Source: Brooklawnia sp963780175 (GTDB taxonomy: Bacteria; Actinomycetota; Actinomycetes; Propionibacteriales; Propionibacteriaceae). From it: a stretch of DNA of 64,000 nt. This document shows, piece after piece, positions 1-7,837 of this stretch. Location of the stretch: assembly GCA_963780175.1 (NCBI GenBank), contig CAWAAT010000001.1:186001-250000 (forward strand), written 5' to 3'. Position 1 is the stretch's first letter. The number at the start of each line of letters is the position of its first letter. Below the pieces are notes generated by a model. It worked only from the letters and a program-made list of their open reading frames with translations. It did not search any database and had not been told where the DNA came from. The translations under genes and the position numbers were made by a program.

Positions 1-1109
1 GGATGCCCACCGGCTCGGGCGGCTACCTGGTGGTGATTCTCGGGCTGGCATCAGGCGTCGGGGCCCCGCTGAGCGGTCGGCTCACCGACCAGATCGGGCC
101 GCGAGCAGTGCTCGGCCTCGGAGCCCTGATCTCGGTGGCCGCAGCCCTCACGCTGGTCTTCTGGACCGCACCGCATCCCGGCACCGCATCGGTGGTCATC
201 GCCCTCGTGCTGATGGGCCTTGGGCTGGGCTTCCTGATCGGTTCGCCCATCAACTACCTGATGCTGCATTCCGTACCTGATCGCGAGGCGACGTCCGCCC
301 TGGCCACCTTGTCGCTGGTGCGTGCGGTCGGCACCACGCTGGCTCCGGCCATCCTCGTCGGTCTGCTCGCCAATTCGCTGGCCGGGATGCCCGCGACCCT
401 GATGGCGCAGATGCCACGACAGATCAGCATCGGTGCACTGCCACACGCTGCCGAGTTGCAGGCGAAGTTCGACCAGATGAAGACCAACCCGGCGATGGCT
501 GACGAGATGGCGGGTCTGGAGATTCCCGACCTCACCGCCACGACCATTGACATCGACATGGGCGCACCGTCGGGGTCTCTGCCGCCCGATCTGCAACTGT
601 TGCTGCGGAACGCCGACGTGACCACCATTGTCGACCGCTCCGCCCAGGTGGCCCAGTACATGTTCGACCAGCAGAGCCCGGAACGGGTCAGCCAGATCCA
701 GTCCGGGGTGGGCACCGCGATCAGCGCCCTCGGGGAGCAGGGCGCCTTGTTGGACGCCCAGATCACCACCATGAGGCGAACGGGCGCGCCCACGGCTGCT
801 CTGGAGGCGGCTCGCGCCGAGATCCAGACGACCGTCGCCCAGTTGCAGGAGCTCTCGGCGGCGATCCCGGACGCCTTCGCTCAGGCGAAGCTCGACTACG
901 TTGCCCAGCTTCGGGCCAATGGGGCCGCTCTGGAGGCCACCTTCCAGCACGAGCTGAACATGGGCTTCGTGAACCTCTTCTGGTTCTACGGCATTGCCTC
1001 GGCGCTGACGCTCGCACTGCTGGTCTTGATCCCGGGACGCGCTCACTTCCGTTCATCGTGGGCCCACGAGACTGAAGAAGCGGCCACTCCGGAACCGTCC
1101 GACGCCTGA
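1..1109 (+). CDS. MFS efflux-type transporter, C-terminal part (cut by window edge)
   Basis: The frame is open from the first bases, so the true start lies upstream and only the C-terminal part is present. The visible protein has four or five hydrophobic helices in its first 130 residues, with an MFS-like loop (GRLTDQIGPR). A hydrophilic stretch of roughly 190 residues (about 130-320) follows, rich in Ala/Gln and likely coiled-coil. One last helix (FVNLFWFYGIASALTLALLVL) and a charged tail end the protein. Multidrug exporters of the DHA2 type often carry a large outside loop before the last helix, which matches. It probably exports a small molecule or drug by proton antiport; the substrate cannot be told. 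The ABC importer genes follow 80 bp downstream on the same strand. Confidence 0.75.
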   Translation, partial: MPTGSGGYLVVILGLASGVGAPLSGRLTDQIGPRAVLGLGALISVAAALTLVFWTAPHPGTASVVIALVLMGLGLGFLIGSPINYLMLHSVPDREATSALATLSLVRAVGTTLAPAILVGLLANSLAGMPATLMAQMPRQISIGALPHAAELQAKFDQMKTNPAMADEMAGLEIPDLTATTIDIDMGAPSGSLPPDLQLLLRNADVTTIVDRSAQVAQYMFDQQSPERVSQIQSGVGTAISALGEQGALLDAQITTMRRTGAPTAALEAARAEIQTTVAQLQELSAAIPDAFAQAKLDYVAQLRANGAALEATFQHELNMGFVNLFWFYGIASALTLALLVLIPGRAHFRSSWAHETEEAATPEPSDA

Positions 1110-1189
1110 GCGTGGGACGGTGAGGAGTTGGAGGCACAACGATTGACCGCCTAGGTTGTGGTGGACTGGTTCCGCTCACGGGAGGTCAC

Positions 1190-2215
1190 ATGGTCACGCC
1201 TGTCTTCACTCGCCGCGCGATGATCGGCGGGTTCGGTGCGCTCACGCTGGCCGGCCTGGCCGGCTGCAGCCGTGGCCCCGCGTCGTCCGGCGCCGCCGCC
1301 CAGGTCACCTACCAGTTGTCGTGGACGCACTCCGTGCAGTTCGGCGGCACCTACCTCGCCCTTGACCGGGGCCTGTTCGAGGGACTCGGTCTAGACGTCA
1401 GACTGGCCGCGGGCGGGCCGAACGTGGCCGGAGACGCCAACACGGTGAGCGGTGCGGCCCTGATGAACATCTCGGTGGCCGACGGTGTGGCCCGGTCCAA
1501 CGCAGAGGGGGCCGACCTGGTCGTGATCGGCGCCCAGTATCAGAAGAGCCCGGCCACGATCCTTTCGCTGGCGAAGGCTCCGCTGCAGGAGCCTGAGGAC
1601 ATCGTCGGCAAGAAGATCGGCGTCGCGGGCACCGACACCCCCGGGCTGTCGGCCTTCCTGGCCATCAACGGCCTGGGCAAGGACCAGGTGACGTTCGTGC
1701 CCAGCCAGTACGACCCCGCCGTGCTCACGGCCGGTCAGGTGGACGGGCTCTACTGCTTCTACAACGACCTGCCGGTGGCGCTGGCCGTCCGGGGCATCGA
1801 GGGTCACTCGATGCTCCTGGCCGACTTCGGCTACAACCCGATGAGCCAGACGTACGCCGTACGGCGGTCCAGCCTGGGAGACGAGCAGCGGCGTGACCAG
1901 ATAGTCCGGCTGTTCCGCGGCGACGCCCAGGGCTGGCAGCTGTACAAGGACGATCCGCAGGCCGCGGCCGAACTCACGGTCAAGGCCTACCCGGACGCGG
2001 GCCTCGACCTTGAGACCCAGCGGAAGCAGGCCGACGTCCAGCTTGACCTCATGTACTCCGCGACGACGGACCGGTTCGGGTTCGGGTGGTTCACCGACGA
2101 GCAGATCGAGGAGAACCTCAAGCTGTTCGCTCTGCTGGGCATCAGCGGCGGCACACGCGAGCTGTGGGACCACTCCATCCTCGACGAGGTGTACAAGGAC
2201 GGACCTACGGCGTGA
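1190..2215 (+). CDS. ABC transporter substrate-binding lipoprotein, NMT1/THI5-like
   Basis: This is the extracytoplasmic binding protein of an importer whose ATPase and permease follow directly. Residues 1-26 form a lipoprotein signal with a twin-arginine look (TRRAMIGG) and a lipobox ending LAGC, so Cys26 is the predicted lipid anchor. The mature part resembles the NMT1/THI5-like fold used for thiamine-pyrimidine precursors, riboflavin, nitrate and alkylsulfonates (YQLSWTHSVQFGG near its start, then the GKKIGV segment). The start ATG has a strong ribosome site, GGAGGT, 4 nt upstream. The stop overlaps the next start (GTGA). No TPP or FMN riboswitch is visible in the 80-bp leader, so the substrate stays open; a pyrimidine or flavin precursor is possible. 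Confidence 0.85.
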   Translation: MVTPVFTRRAMIGGFGALTLAGLAGCSRGPASSGAAAQVTYQLSWTHSVQFGGTYLALDRGLFEGLGLDVRLAAGGPNVAGDANTVSGAALMNISVADGVARSNAEGADLVVIGAQYQKSPATILSLAKAPLQEPEDIVGKKIGVAGTDTPGLSAFLAINGLGKDQVTFVPSQYDPAVLTAGQVDGLYCFYNDLPVALAVRGIEGHSMLLADFGYNPMSQTYAVRRSSLGDEQRRDQIVRLFRGDAQGWQLYKDDPQAAAELTVKAYPDAGLDLETQRKQADVQLDLMYSATTDRFGFGWFTDEQIEENLKLFALLGISGGTRELWDHSILDEVYKDGPTA

Positions 2216-3018
2216 CCGGCACGACGGCGGAGCGGACCGCCCCTGAGGTCGTCTGCACCGCGGTGGGAAAGACCTTTCCCGCAGCGGCCGCTCCACTGGT
2301 GGCCCTCGAACCCCTCGACCTGACTCTCGAACCCGGCTCGGTCACCGCGCTCGTGGGACCCTCGGGGTGCGGGAAGTCGACGCTGCTGCGGATCATCGCC
2401 GGACTCGAACGGCCCAACCCAGGCGGATCCGTGCGGATCGGCGGCGACGAGCCCCTGTCGGTCCGCCGCCGTGGCGAATTGGCCATCGCGTTTCAGGACG
2501 CCTCCCTGCTGCCCTGGCGGACGGCCGCCAGCAACGTCGCCCTGGCTCAAACACTCGCCGGCAAGCCGGTCGACCACGAACGGGTGGCTGAGCTACTCCG
2601 GAAGGTCGGGTTGGCGGGATTCGAGAAGTCACGCCCGGCGCAATTGTCCGGAGGGATGCGGCAGCGGGCGGCGATCGCGCGCTGCCTCATCACCGAGCCG
2701 CGGCTCCTGCTGCTTGACGAGCCGTTCGGCGCGGTCGACGAGCTCACCCGCAGGCGCCTCAACATCGAACTCCCGCCGCTGTGGTCGGGCACCGTCACCA
2801 CCACGGTGCTCGTCACCCACTCGATCCAGGAGGCGGTTCTGCTGGCCGACCGGGTGCTGGTGATGTCGCCGCGACCCGGATCGATCATCGCCGACCTACC
2901 CGTCGACCTCGAGCGGCCGCGTCACTTGTCTCAATTGCACAGCGCGGTCTTCACCCAACTCGTCGAGCGTATCGGCGCGTTGCTGGGGGTCGGCCAGTAC
3001 GTTGACGGCCAGCGCTGA
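2212..3018 (+). CDS. ABC transporter ATP-binding protein (SsuB/ThiZ type)
   Basis: Cytoplasmic ATPase that powers the importer encoded around it. The 268-residue protein has a Walker A motif (GPSGCGKST, residues 49-57), a Q-loop (AFQD), a signature motif (LSGGMRQR, 145-152), a Walker B (LLLLDE, 165-170) and an H-loop (LVTHS). The Q-loop context FQDASLLPW is typical of the nitrate/sulfonate/taurine/HMP family. The GTG start at 2212 is chosen because it overlaps the TGA of the binding protein gene, giving translational coupling. A longer reading frame is open upstream but has no family similarity there. The stop lies 1 nt before the ATG of the permease gene. Confidence 0.9.
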   Translation: MTGTTAERTAPEVVCTAVGKTFPAAAAPLVALEPLDLTLEPGSVTALVGPSGCGKSTLLRIIAGLERPNPGGSVRIGGDEPLSVRRRGELAIAFQDASLLPWRTAASNVALAQTLAGKPVDHERVAELLRKVGLAGFEKSRPAQLSGGMRQRAAIARCLITEPRLLLLDEPFGAVDELTRRRLNIELPPLWSGTVTTTVLVTHSIQEAVLLADRVLVMSPRPGSIIADLPVDLERPRHLSQLHSAVFTQLVERIGALLGVGQYVDGQR

Positions 3019-3019
3019 C

Positions 3020-4609
3020 ATGGTGGGGAGCAAGGTGCCGAACCGCCCCGCCGCGCTGCGCGCCGCCCTTGGGTGGGTGCTGGTGGTCGCCCTGTGGGAA
3101 CTGGTGGGACGGACTGTGCTGGCGGGCCGCCACCTGATCGGCGTCCCCTCCGGCATCGTGGTCAAGATCGTGGAGAACGCCGAGGTATACGGCCGCGGGC
3201 TGTGGTTCACCACCCGCGAGGCGGTGCCCGGCTACCTTCTGGGCACCCTGGCCGCGGTGGCGCTCGCGTTGCTGGTGGTGCTGCTGCCGGGCTTGGAGCG
3301 GATGGTCCTTCGGGTTGCGTTGGTCGTCTACTGCCTTCCGCTGGTCGCGCTGGGGCCGCTGCTGCGGCTGGTGTACGGGTTCGGCGACGGTCCCCAGATC
3401 ACCCTGGCCGCCTTGGCGGTCTACTACCTGAGCCTCGTCCCGTTGCTCGTCGGGCTGCGCGCGGTGCCCAGTTCGTGGCTCGACCTGACCGCCACCTATG
3501 GGCGGGGACGCTGGACGACCTTGGTCACCGTCCGGGCGCGGGCGGCGTTGCCGTACTTGATGGCCGGTATGCAGGCCTCGGTACCCGCGGCCTTCCTCGG
3601 CGCCCTGGTTGGTGAGTTCACCGGCGCCGAGCGCGGGGTCGGCGTCTTGTCGATCCTGGCGCTCCGGAGTCTCGACACCGACGGTCTGTGGGCGCTCATG
3701 CTCCTCAGCACCGCCGCGTCGCTGGTCGGCTACGGGATTGTCTCGGTGGTCGCTCGTCGACTGGCCCCCGACCAACCGACGGTGCTGCTCAGTCCTCCGG
3801 GATCCGACCCGCGTCGTCCGGCCTGGTCACGCTGGGTGCGGGGCTACGGAGGCGTGCTGCTTGCGGCCCTGATCGTCGTCGCTGCGTGGATCGGGTTGTT
3901 CGCGTTGCTCGGGCTCGACGCCTACTTCGCCAAGCGCCCGTGGGACGTATGGGCCTGGCTTGTTGCGTCCTCTGCAGCGCCGGAGCATCGCAAAGTGTTG
4001 GCCACGGCGATGCTCGAGACGGCGGTGGTCGCCATCCCCGGATACTTCGCCGGGCTGTTGCTGGGGGTGGCCCTGGCTGCGGTGTTCTCGCTGTCGTCCC
4101 GGGTGCGTCAGGCGTTGACGCCGGTCGCGGTCGCGTTGCGCTGCGTGCCCGTCATCGCGATCGCTCCGCTGCTCGTCGCCGCGCTCGGCCGCGGGCCCTT
4201 CGGGACCGCCGTCGTGGTGGCGATCATGACGTTCTTCCCCAGCCTGGTGTCGTGCCTGTACGGGCTCGGGCAGCTGCCCGGGCAGGTGGCCGACGTGTTC
4301 GCGACCTACGCCACTCCCGCGACGCGCGTGCTGCTGCTCGGCCGGCTGCCGGCGATGGCGCCGGCCTTTTTCGCCTCCGCCCGGATCGCCGCGCCGACCG
4401 CCCTGCTTGCCGCCACCGTCGCGGAGTGGTTGGCCACCGGCACCGGCCTGGGCAACATGATGGCCGTGGATGCCGCGACGAGCCGGTACACCTCCCTGTG
4501 GTCCACTGTCGTGGTCGTCACCCTGATCGCTCTGGTGGCGTACGCCCTGGTCGAGTTCGTCGAGCGGCGCGTGTTGGCCGTGCTGGCGCCGGAGCAGACG
4601 CGCTGGTGA
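3020..4609 (+). CDS. ABC transporter permease, two permease domains fused
   Basis: Membrane channel subunit of the NMT1-type importer. The 529-residue protein contains two binding-protein-dependent permease domains in tandem: residues about 1-255 and 270-529, each with 5-6 hydrophobic helices. Each half has a stretch resembling the EAA loop that contacts the ATPase (near ATYGRGRWTTLVTVRARAALP in the first half and FATYATPATRVLLLGRLP in the second). SsuC/ThiX permeases normally have one such domain of about 250-270 residues and work as homodimers, so this gene encodes a pre-formed dimer. The ATG at 3020 sits 1 nt after the ATPase stop. A TTG at 3002 in the same frame is an alternative start. 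The halves have diverged clearly, so the fusion is not recent. Confidence 0.85.
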   Translation: MVGSKVPNRPAALRAALGWVLVVALWELVGRTVLAGRHLIGVPSGIVVKIVENAEVYGRGLWFTTREAVPGYLLGTLAAVALALLVVLLPGLERMVLRVALVVYCLPLVALGPLLRLVYGFGDGPQITLAALAVYYLSLVPLLVGLRAVPSSWLDLTATYGRGRWTTLVTVRARAALPYLMAGMQASVPAAFLGALVGEFTGAERGVGVLSILALRSLDTDGLWALMLLSTAASLVGYGIVSVVARRLAPDQPTVLLSPPGSDPRRPAWSRWVRGYGGVLLAALIVVAAWIGLFALLGLDAYFAKRPWDVWAWLVASSAAPEHRKVLATAMLETAVVAIPGYFAGLLLGVALAAVFSLSSRVRQALTPVAVALRCVPVIAIAPLLVAALGRGPFGTAVVVAIMTFFPSLVSCLYGLGQLPGQVADVFATYATPATRVLLLGRLPAMAPAFFASARIAAPTALLAATVAEWLATGTGLGNMMAVDAATSRYTSLWSTVVVVTLIALVAYALVEFVERRVLAVLAPEQTRW

Positions 4610-4616
4610 GATCAGG

Positions 4617-5681
4617 TCACCGGGGGAGCGCCGACGCGACGATGTGGGCGGTGTTCTGCCAGGTCGGTTGGCGCAACCTCAGGCTCGCCGCCTCGGTTCG
4701 CCAACGTTGCCGAAGTTGTGGGTCGGTCAGCCAGGCGCGCAGGGCGTTAGCCAGGGCGTCGGCGTCACCTGGTCGGAACTCGGCACCGACGCCCTGGGCC
4801 TCGACGGCGCCGGTGCCGGAACCCACGATCGACGGGATGCCGTGAGCCAGCGCCTCGCTGACCACCATGCCGTAGGGCTCGACACGGGCGGTGTGCACCA
4901 GGAGGTCCGTATCGTCCCAGAACGACTCCAGGGGCTTGCCGCACCGTTCCCCCGCCACCTCGACGCGACCGGCCAGGCCGGCCTTTTCGATGCGATTCCT
5001 CACCTGTCGGCTCAGGTCCTCGTCCACCCGGTCGGGCCCCACGAGCCGGGCGGTCCATCGAAGACGCTGCAGTGAGATGAGCGCGTCGACGAAGGTGAGC
5101 GGGTCCTTGGTGGGTGTCACCCTGGCCAGCCACAGCAGCATGGGGGGATGGCCACCCAGTGACGAGCCGGGGGAGTGTGGGGCCGGTTCGACCCCCGGGA
5201 CGGCGACGATCGCGTCGTGCCGGCCATACCGCCTGGCCACCTCCCCGGCCGTCCAGGCGCTGTTCGCCACGATGGTGGTCGCGACGGTGATCGCCTCTGC
5301 CTCGGTCGCCCACAGCCGCTCGCGCTCGGACGTCGTCAGGCTCTCTTCGTCGGCGGGGAAGTAGTGAATCAGCATGGTGACCCTACCTCCGGCGCCGGTG
5401 ACAGTGCTGAGCGCCTCGGGGGCCGCCGAGCCGACGATGTTGTCGATCAGCCAGTCCTGCTCGGCAGTCAGCAGCTCGTTGAGCCGCTGGCGGTCGTGCT
5501 GCTCCGGAAGCGGCCAGGGCCCGGTGACCTCGTACTCGCGGAGGTTGAGGCCCAGCGCGCGGAGGCCGGTCGCCAGCTCGTCGTCGTACCTGTTGCCACC
5601 GCTCGCGAATTCGCTGCGCCAGCGCGCGAAGCCGACCCGTCGCGCCATCATCGCATCCGTCCCCACCTCAGAACCGCTCAC
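4617..5681 (-). CDS. GT4-family glycosyltransferase
   Basis: Retaining glycosyltransferase with the GT-B fold, expected to move a sugar from a nucleotide-sugar donor to a lipid or polysaccharide at the cytoplasmic membrane. The 354-residue protein has an N-terminal acceptor half, a linker and a C-terminal donor half. The donor half shows the GT4 pattern: LLWLARVTPTKDP, then a segment around LVHTARVEPYGMVVSEALAHGIP with the E-x7-E-like pair that binds the sugar nucleotide. The GTG start overlaps the TGA of the upstream acyltransferase gene (GTGA), so the two are translationally coupled and probably act on the same glycolipid. An internal MMARR at residues 11-12 is another possible start. Donor and acceptor are not predictable. 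Its stop lies 7 bp from that of the convergent permease gene. Confidence 0.8.
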   Translation of the reverse strand: MSGSEVGTDAMMARRVGFARWRSEFASGGNRYDDELATGLRALGLNLREYEVTGPWPLPEQHDRQRLNELLTAEQDWLIDNIVGSAAPEALSTVTGAGGRVTMLIHYFPADEESLTTSERERLWATEAEAITVATTIVANSAWTAGEVARRYGRHDAIVAVPGVEPAPHSPGSSLGGHPPMLLWLARVTPTKDPLTFVDALISLQRLRWTARLVGPDRVDEDLSRQVRNRIEKAGLAGRVEVAGERCGKPLESFWDDTDLLVHTARVEPYGMVVSEALAHGIPSIVGSGTGAVEAQGVGAEFRPGDADALANALRAWLTDPQLRQRWRTEAASLRLRQPTWQNTAHIVASALPR

Positions 5682-6607
5682 CGGCTGACACAGTCGTGCA
5701 GCAGACCCGTCATCGCCGACCTGAGCTCGCCTGGACGGGGAGTGCCCCGCAACGGTTCACCCGCGGATAGGACGGGGTTGATCGACCGGTCGCGCGCGAG
5801 CACCTGAAGAGTCGCGGCGGCCAACTCGCGGTCCTCGGGCGTCGCCCTCCAGCGGGCGAGCGGGTTCAGCAGCATGCGCTGCGAGATCACCCCCGACACC
5901 GCGACCGGGAGCACGGCCGTTCCCGGCACGAGCCGGACGAAGAGTTCGACACCGCGCCCCCAGGTGGCCAGCGAGGCCAGGGCATCTCGGAGCCGCAACA
6001 CGGGGTCGGGTTCGATCGTCCCGGCGGGGAAGGTAAGTACCGCGCCCCCCGATCGCAGGTGCTCGGTCACTTGGCGGACCAACCCGGTGCGCCCGGCTGC
6101 GTCCGTCGTCAGCAACAGCAGCCGGGACGCGAGGTGGGGCACCGGACGCAGGACGGGCCGGTCGAGCGCGATGATCCGCAGGTCGTCGCGGGCAGCGAGC
6201 AGCCGCCAGAGGGCCGGGGCGTCGACCGTGCCCGCGTGGTTGGCGGCGACAATCAGCGGGCCGGTGGGGGGCACGCATTCGGTGCCGCGGATCGTCACGG
6301 TGCCGGCGTACCGGGGTAGCAGCACATCGGCGGCGGCGGCCAGGCCGCCGCGCGCGATGGCGGCGTCCATGTCCGTCAAGTCCGCGACGAACCGGCTGAC
6401 CGCCAGGCGGGCCACGCCGGCGAGGACTGGAGCAGCCCGTTCTGCCCCCAGCCCGCGCAGCAGATCGGCGGCCGAGCTGTCGCCAAGGCTGTTGTCGAGC
6501 TCGCGACCCCGACGATCCACCTGGCCTACCACGGAGACGACCTTAGACCACAAGGACAGCGTTGGCATCACCGCGGCGGTTTGCCTCGAGATGGCGAACG
6601 GGTGCAT
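5678..6607 (-). CDS. PlsC-like 1-acylglycerol-3-phosphate acyltransferase family protein
   Basis: Membrane-associated acyltransferase of the PlsC/lysophosphatidate type, which moves a fatty acyl group from acyl-CoA or acyl-ACP to a glycerolipid. The catalytic block NHAGTVDA (H-x4-D) lies near residue 120. It is followed by a VLTFPAGTIEPDP segment corresponding to the usual PEGTRS acceptor-binding block, here with Ala in place of Glu. The protein has 309 residues if it starts at 6607, where a GGAGGT lies 13 nt upstream. A start at 6568 (MPTLSLW) is also possible and better matches family length. The next gene, a GT4 glycosyltransferase, overlaps by 4 bp, which suggests joint work on one lipid. 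Confidence 0.8.
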   Translation of the reverse strand: MHPFAISRQTAAVMPTLSLWSKVVSVVGQVDRRGRELDNSLGDSSAADLLRGLGAERAAPVLAGVARLAVSRFVADLTDMDAAIARGGLAAAADVLLPRYAGTVTIRGTECVPPTGPLIVAANHAGTVDAPALWRLLAARDDLRIIALDRPVLRPVPHLASRLLLLTTDAAGRTGLVRQVTEHLRSGGAVLTFPAGTIEPDPVLRLRDALASLATWGRGVELFVRLVPGTAVLPVAVSGVISQRMLLNPLARWRATPEDRELAAATLQVLARDRSINPVLSAGEPLRGTPRPGELRSAMTGLLHDCVSR

Positions 6608-6983
6608 CGCCCGGTTCGATACCTCCCTATCGGGTGCCGAGGTTGCGGCCCACTACGAGCGCGAGTTCGCCGCCCATGGCTGGCAGCCAGTACCTGCGGG
6701 GCCGGACACCGTCGCCACCAAGAACGGCATCTGGGTGCACGTCGAAAGCTACGACACCGCGAAGCTCGATGGTCGCCCCGGGCGGGGGCGCCAACTCGGC
6801 GAACGCCGCACGCTCGGCCGGGCTGCACTCGGTGTCTCGCGCCAAGAGATCCCCAACCCGCAGCAGCCCGAATGTATGAAGCGGGGACGCCATTGGCGCG
6901 ACGGGGGCAGCCGCAGGACGACGCCGGGCGAGCCCCACCACCGCTCCGAGACCCATCGTGGGTATTTATCCAAGTCAACAGGG
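6591..6983 (+). pseudogene. Possible gene remnant (unidentified)
   Basis: This 0.4-kb stretch between the acyltransferase gene and the tRNA cluster has no complete gene. On the plus strand one frame reads like real protein for about 60 residues: SGAEVAAHYEREFAAHGW, then VATKNGIWVHVESYD. It has the helix-strand rhythm of small actinobacterial proteins of unknown function. It then degrades, and no stop comes before the frame runs into the tRNA gene. The minus strand also carries a weak open frame (6627-6956) with no recognisable motif. I read the plus-strand frame as a decayed gene end, with low confidence. Confidence 0.22.
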
Positions 6984-7055
6984 TGGGCGATACTGGGATC
7001 GAACCAGTGACCTCTTCGGTGTGAACGAAGCGCGCTACCGCTGCGCCAATCGCCC
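6984..7055 (-). tRNA. tRNA-Val (anticodon CAC)
   Basis: A full cloverleaf reads on the minus strand. The acceptor GGGCGAT pairs with ATCGCCC. The anticodon stem CTTCG/CGAAG holds the loop TTCACAC, giving anticodon CAC for the GUG codon. The T-arm is CTGGTTCGATCCCAG. The discriminator base is A and CCA is not encoded. It faces away from the three other tRNA genes. Confidence 0.96.
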
Positions 7056-7224
7056 CTGCGATGGATTATGTTAGCCGATCTTCCGCGACTGGCGCCAATC
7101 AGCGCTGTGGGGGAGGTCGCTCGGACTTGCCCGTGGTGCCGTCCTTGGCGGGATTTTGCCCTCCCGCGAGGCTTCGGCTAAGGTGATCCATGCACCTGAA
7201 CGAGGCACTACCTCGAGATGGCTT

Positions 7225-7297
7225 GCGGACGTGGCTCAGTTGGTAGAGCATCACCTTGCCAAGGTGAGGGTCGCGGGTTCGAATCCCGTCGTCCGCT
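7225..7297 (+). tRNA. tRNA-Gly (anticodon GCC)
   Basis: The acceptor GCGGACG pairs with CGTCCGC. The anticodon stem TCACC/GGTGA encloses TTGCCAA, so the anticodon is GCC (Gly, GGC/GGU codons). The T-arm is CGGGTTCGAATCCCG. The discriminator is T and no CCA is encoded. It is the first of three tRNA genes in line (Gly-Cys-Val). Confidence 0.97.
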
Positions 7298-7351
7298 CGG
7301 AGAGGGTCTCGCGTACAAGGCCTCGGCTCTCACGCGAAATTGCTCTCGCGT

Positions 7352-7422
7352 GGTGGGTTGGCCGAGAGGCGAGGCAACGGACTGCAAATCCGTCCACACC
7401 GGTTCAAATCCGGTACCCACCT
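7352..7422 (+). tRNA. tRNA-Cys (anticodon GCA)
   Basis: The acceptor GGTGGGT pairs with ACCCACC. The anticodon stem ACGGA/TCCGT encloses CTGCAAA, so the anticodon is GCA (Cys). The T-arm is CCGGTTCAAATCCGG. The discriminator T is the usual one for Cys tRNA. It lies 54 bp after tRNA-Gly and 41 bp before tRNA-Val, so the three are likely co-transcribed. Confidence 0.97.
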
Positions 7423-7463
7423 CGCTGGCTCTCCACGGACAATTGCCTTCGGGCATGAACATC

Positions 7464-7535
7464 GGGCGGTTGGCGCAGCGGTAGCGCGCTTCCTTGACAC
7501 GGAAGAGGTCACTGGTTCAATCCCAGTATCGCCCA
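7464..7535 (+). tRNA. tRNA-Val (anticodon GAC)
   Basis: The acceptor GGGCGGT pairs with ATCGCCC (one G-T pair). The anticodon stem CTTCC/GGAAG encloses TTGACAC, so the anticodon is GAC (Val, GUC/GUU codons). It matches the minus-strand tRNA-Val(CAC) at 6984-7055 at all but a few positions. The accessory radical SAM cluster ends 302 bp downstream. Confidence 0.97.
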
Positions 7536-7837
7536 CTAGTCAGTTTGCGTTTGACAAGGGAAGACGCTGGTTCAGCGAAAGCTGCTGGACGATTGGCCCA
7601 GAGTCCCGTTGGCGTTCGCACTTTTCAACAGTCTCGCCCCTTTGTGCACCTCCCAGCAGTCCTCACCCGCGAGTGCTCACGCGGTGAACTGCGCGCCGGC
7701 ACCCACGGTCTGCCGGCCGCAGCGGTGGGTGCTGCACGCTGGACGGCATGAGACTCGCGTTGTCGTGGTCTCTCGCGGCCCGTGCTCACCAGGTCGAGGC
7801 GGCCAGCCCTGCTTGGGAGGACGCCGTCGCGCTGGGG
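7536..7837 (+). other. Intergenic region without a convincing gene
   Basis: The 302 bp between tRNA-Val and the stop of the acyltransferase-like gene hold no convincing coding region. A short plus-strand frame starting MRLALSWSLAARAHQ at 7748 (about 55 codons) runs into the next gene and has no ribosome site. No copy of the tRNA-Val 3' end is visible on the far side of the accessory cluster, so a tRNA attachment site is not supported. Confidence 0.5.

Noticed and set aside
1110..1189. Riboswitch (TPP or FMN) before the NMT1-type importer
   Set aside because: The 80-bp leader is too short and shows no conserved riboswitch core. Only a ribosome site was found.
7464..7535. Attachment site at tRNA-Val for a mobile island carrying the radical SAM cluster
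   Set aside because: No repeat of the tRNA 3' end was seen beyond 16500, and no integrase gene is present, so island insertion here is not supported.
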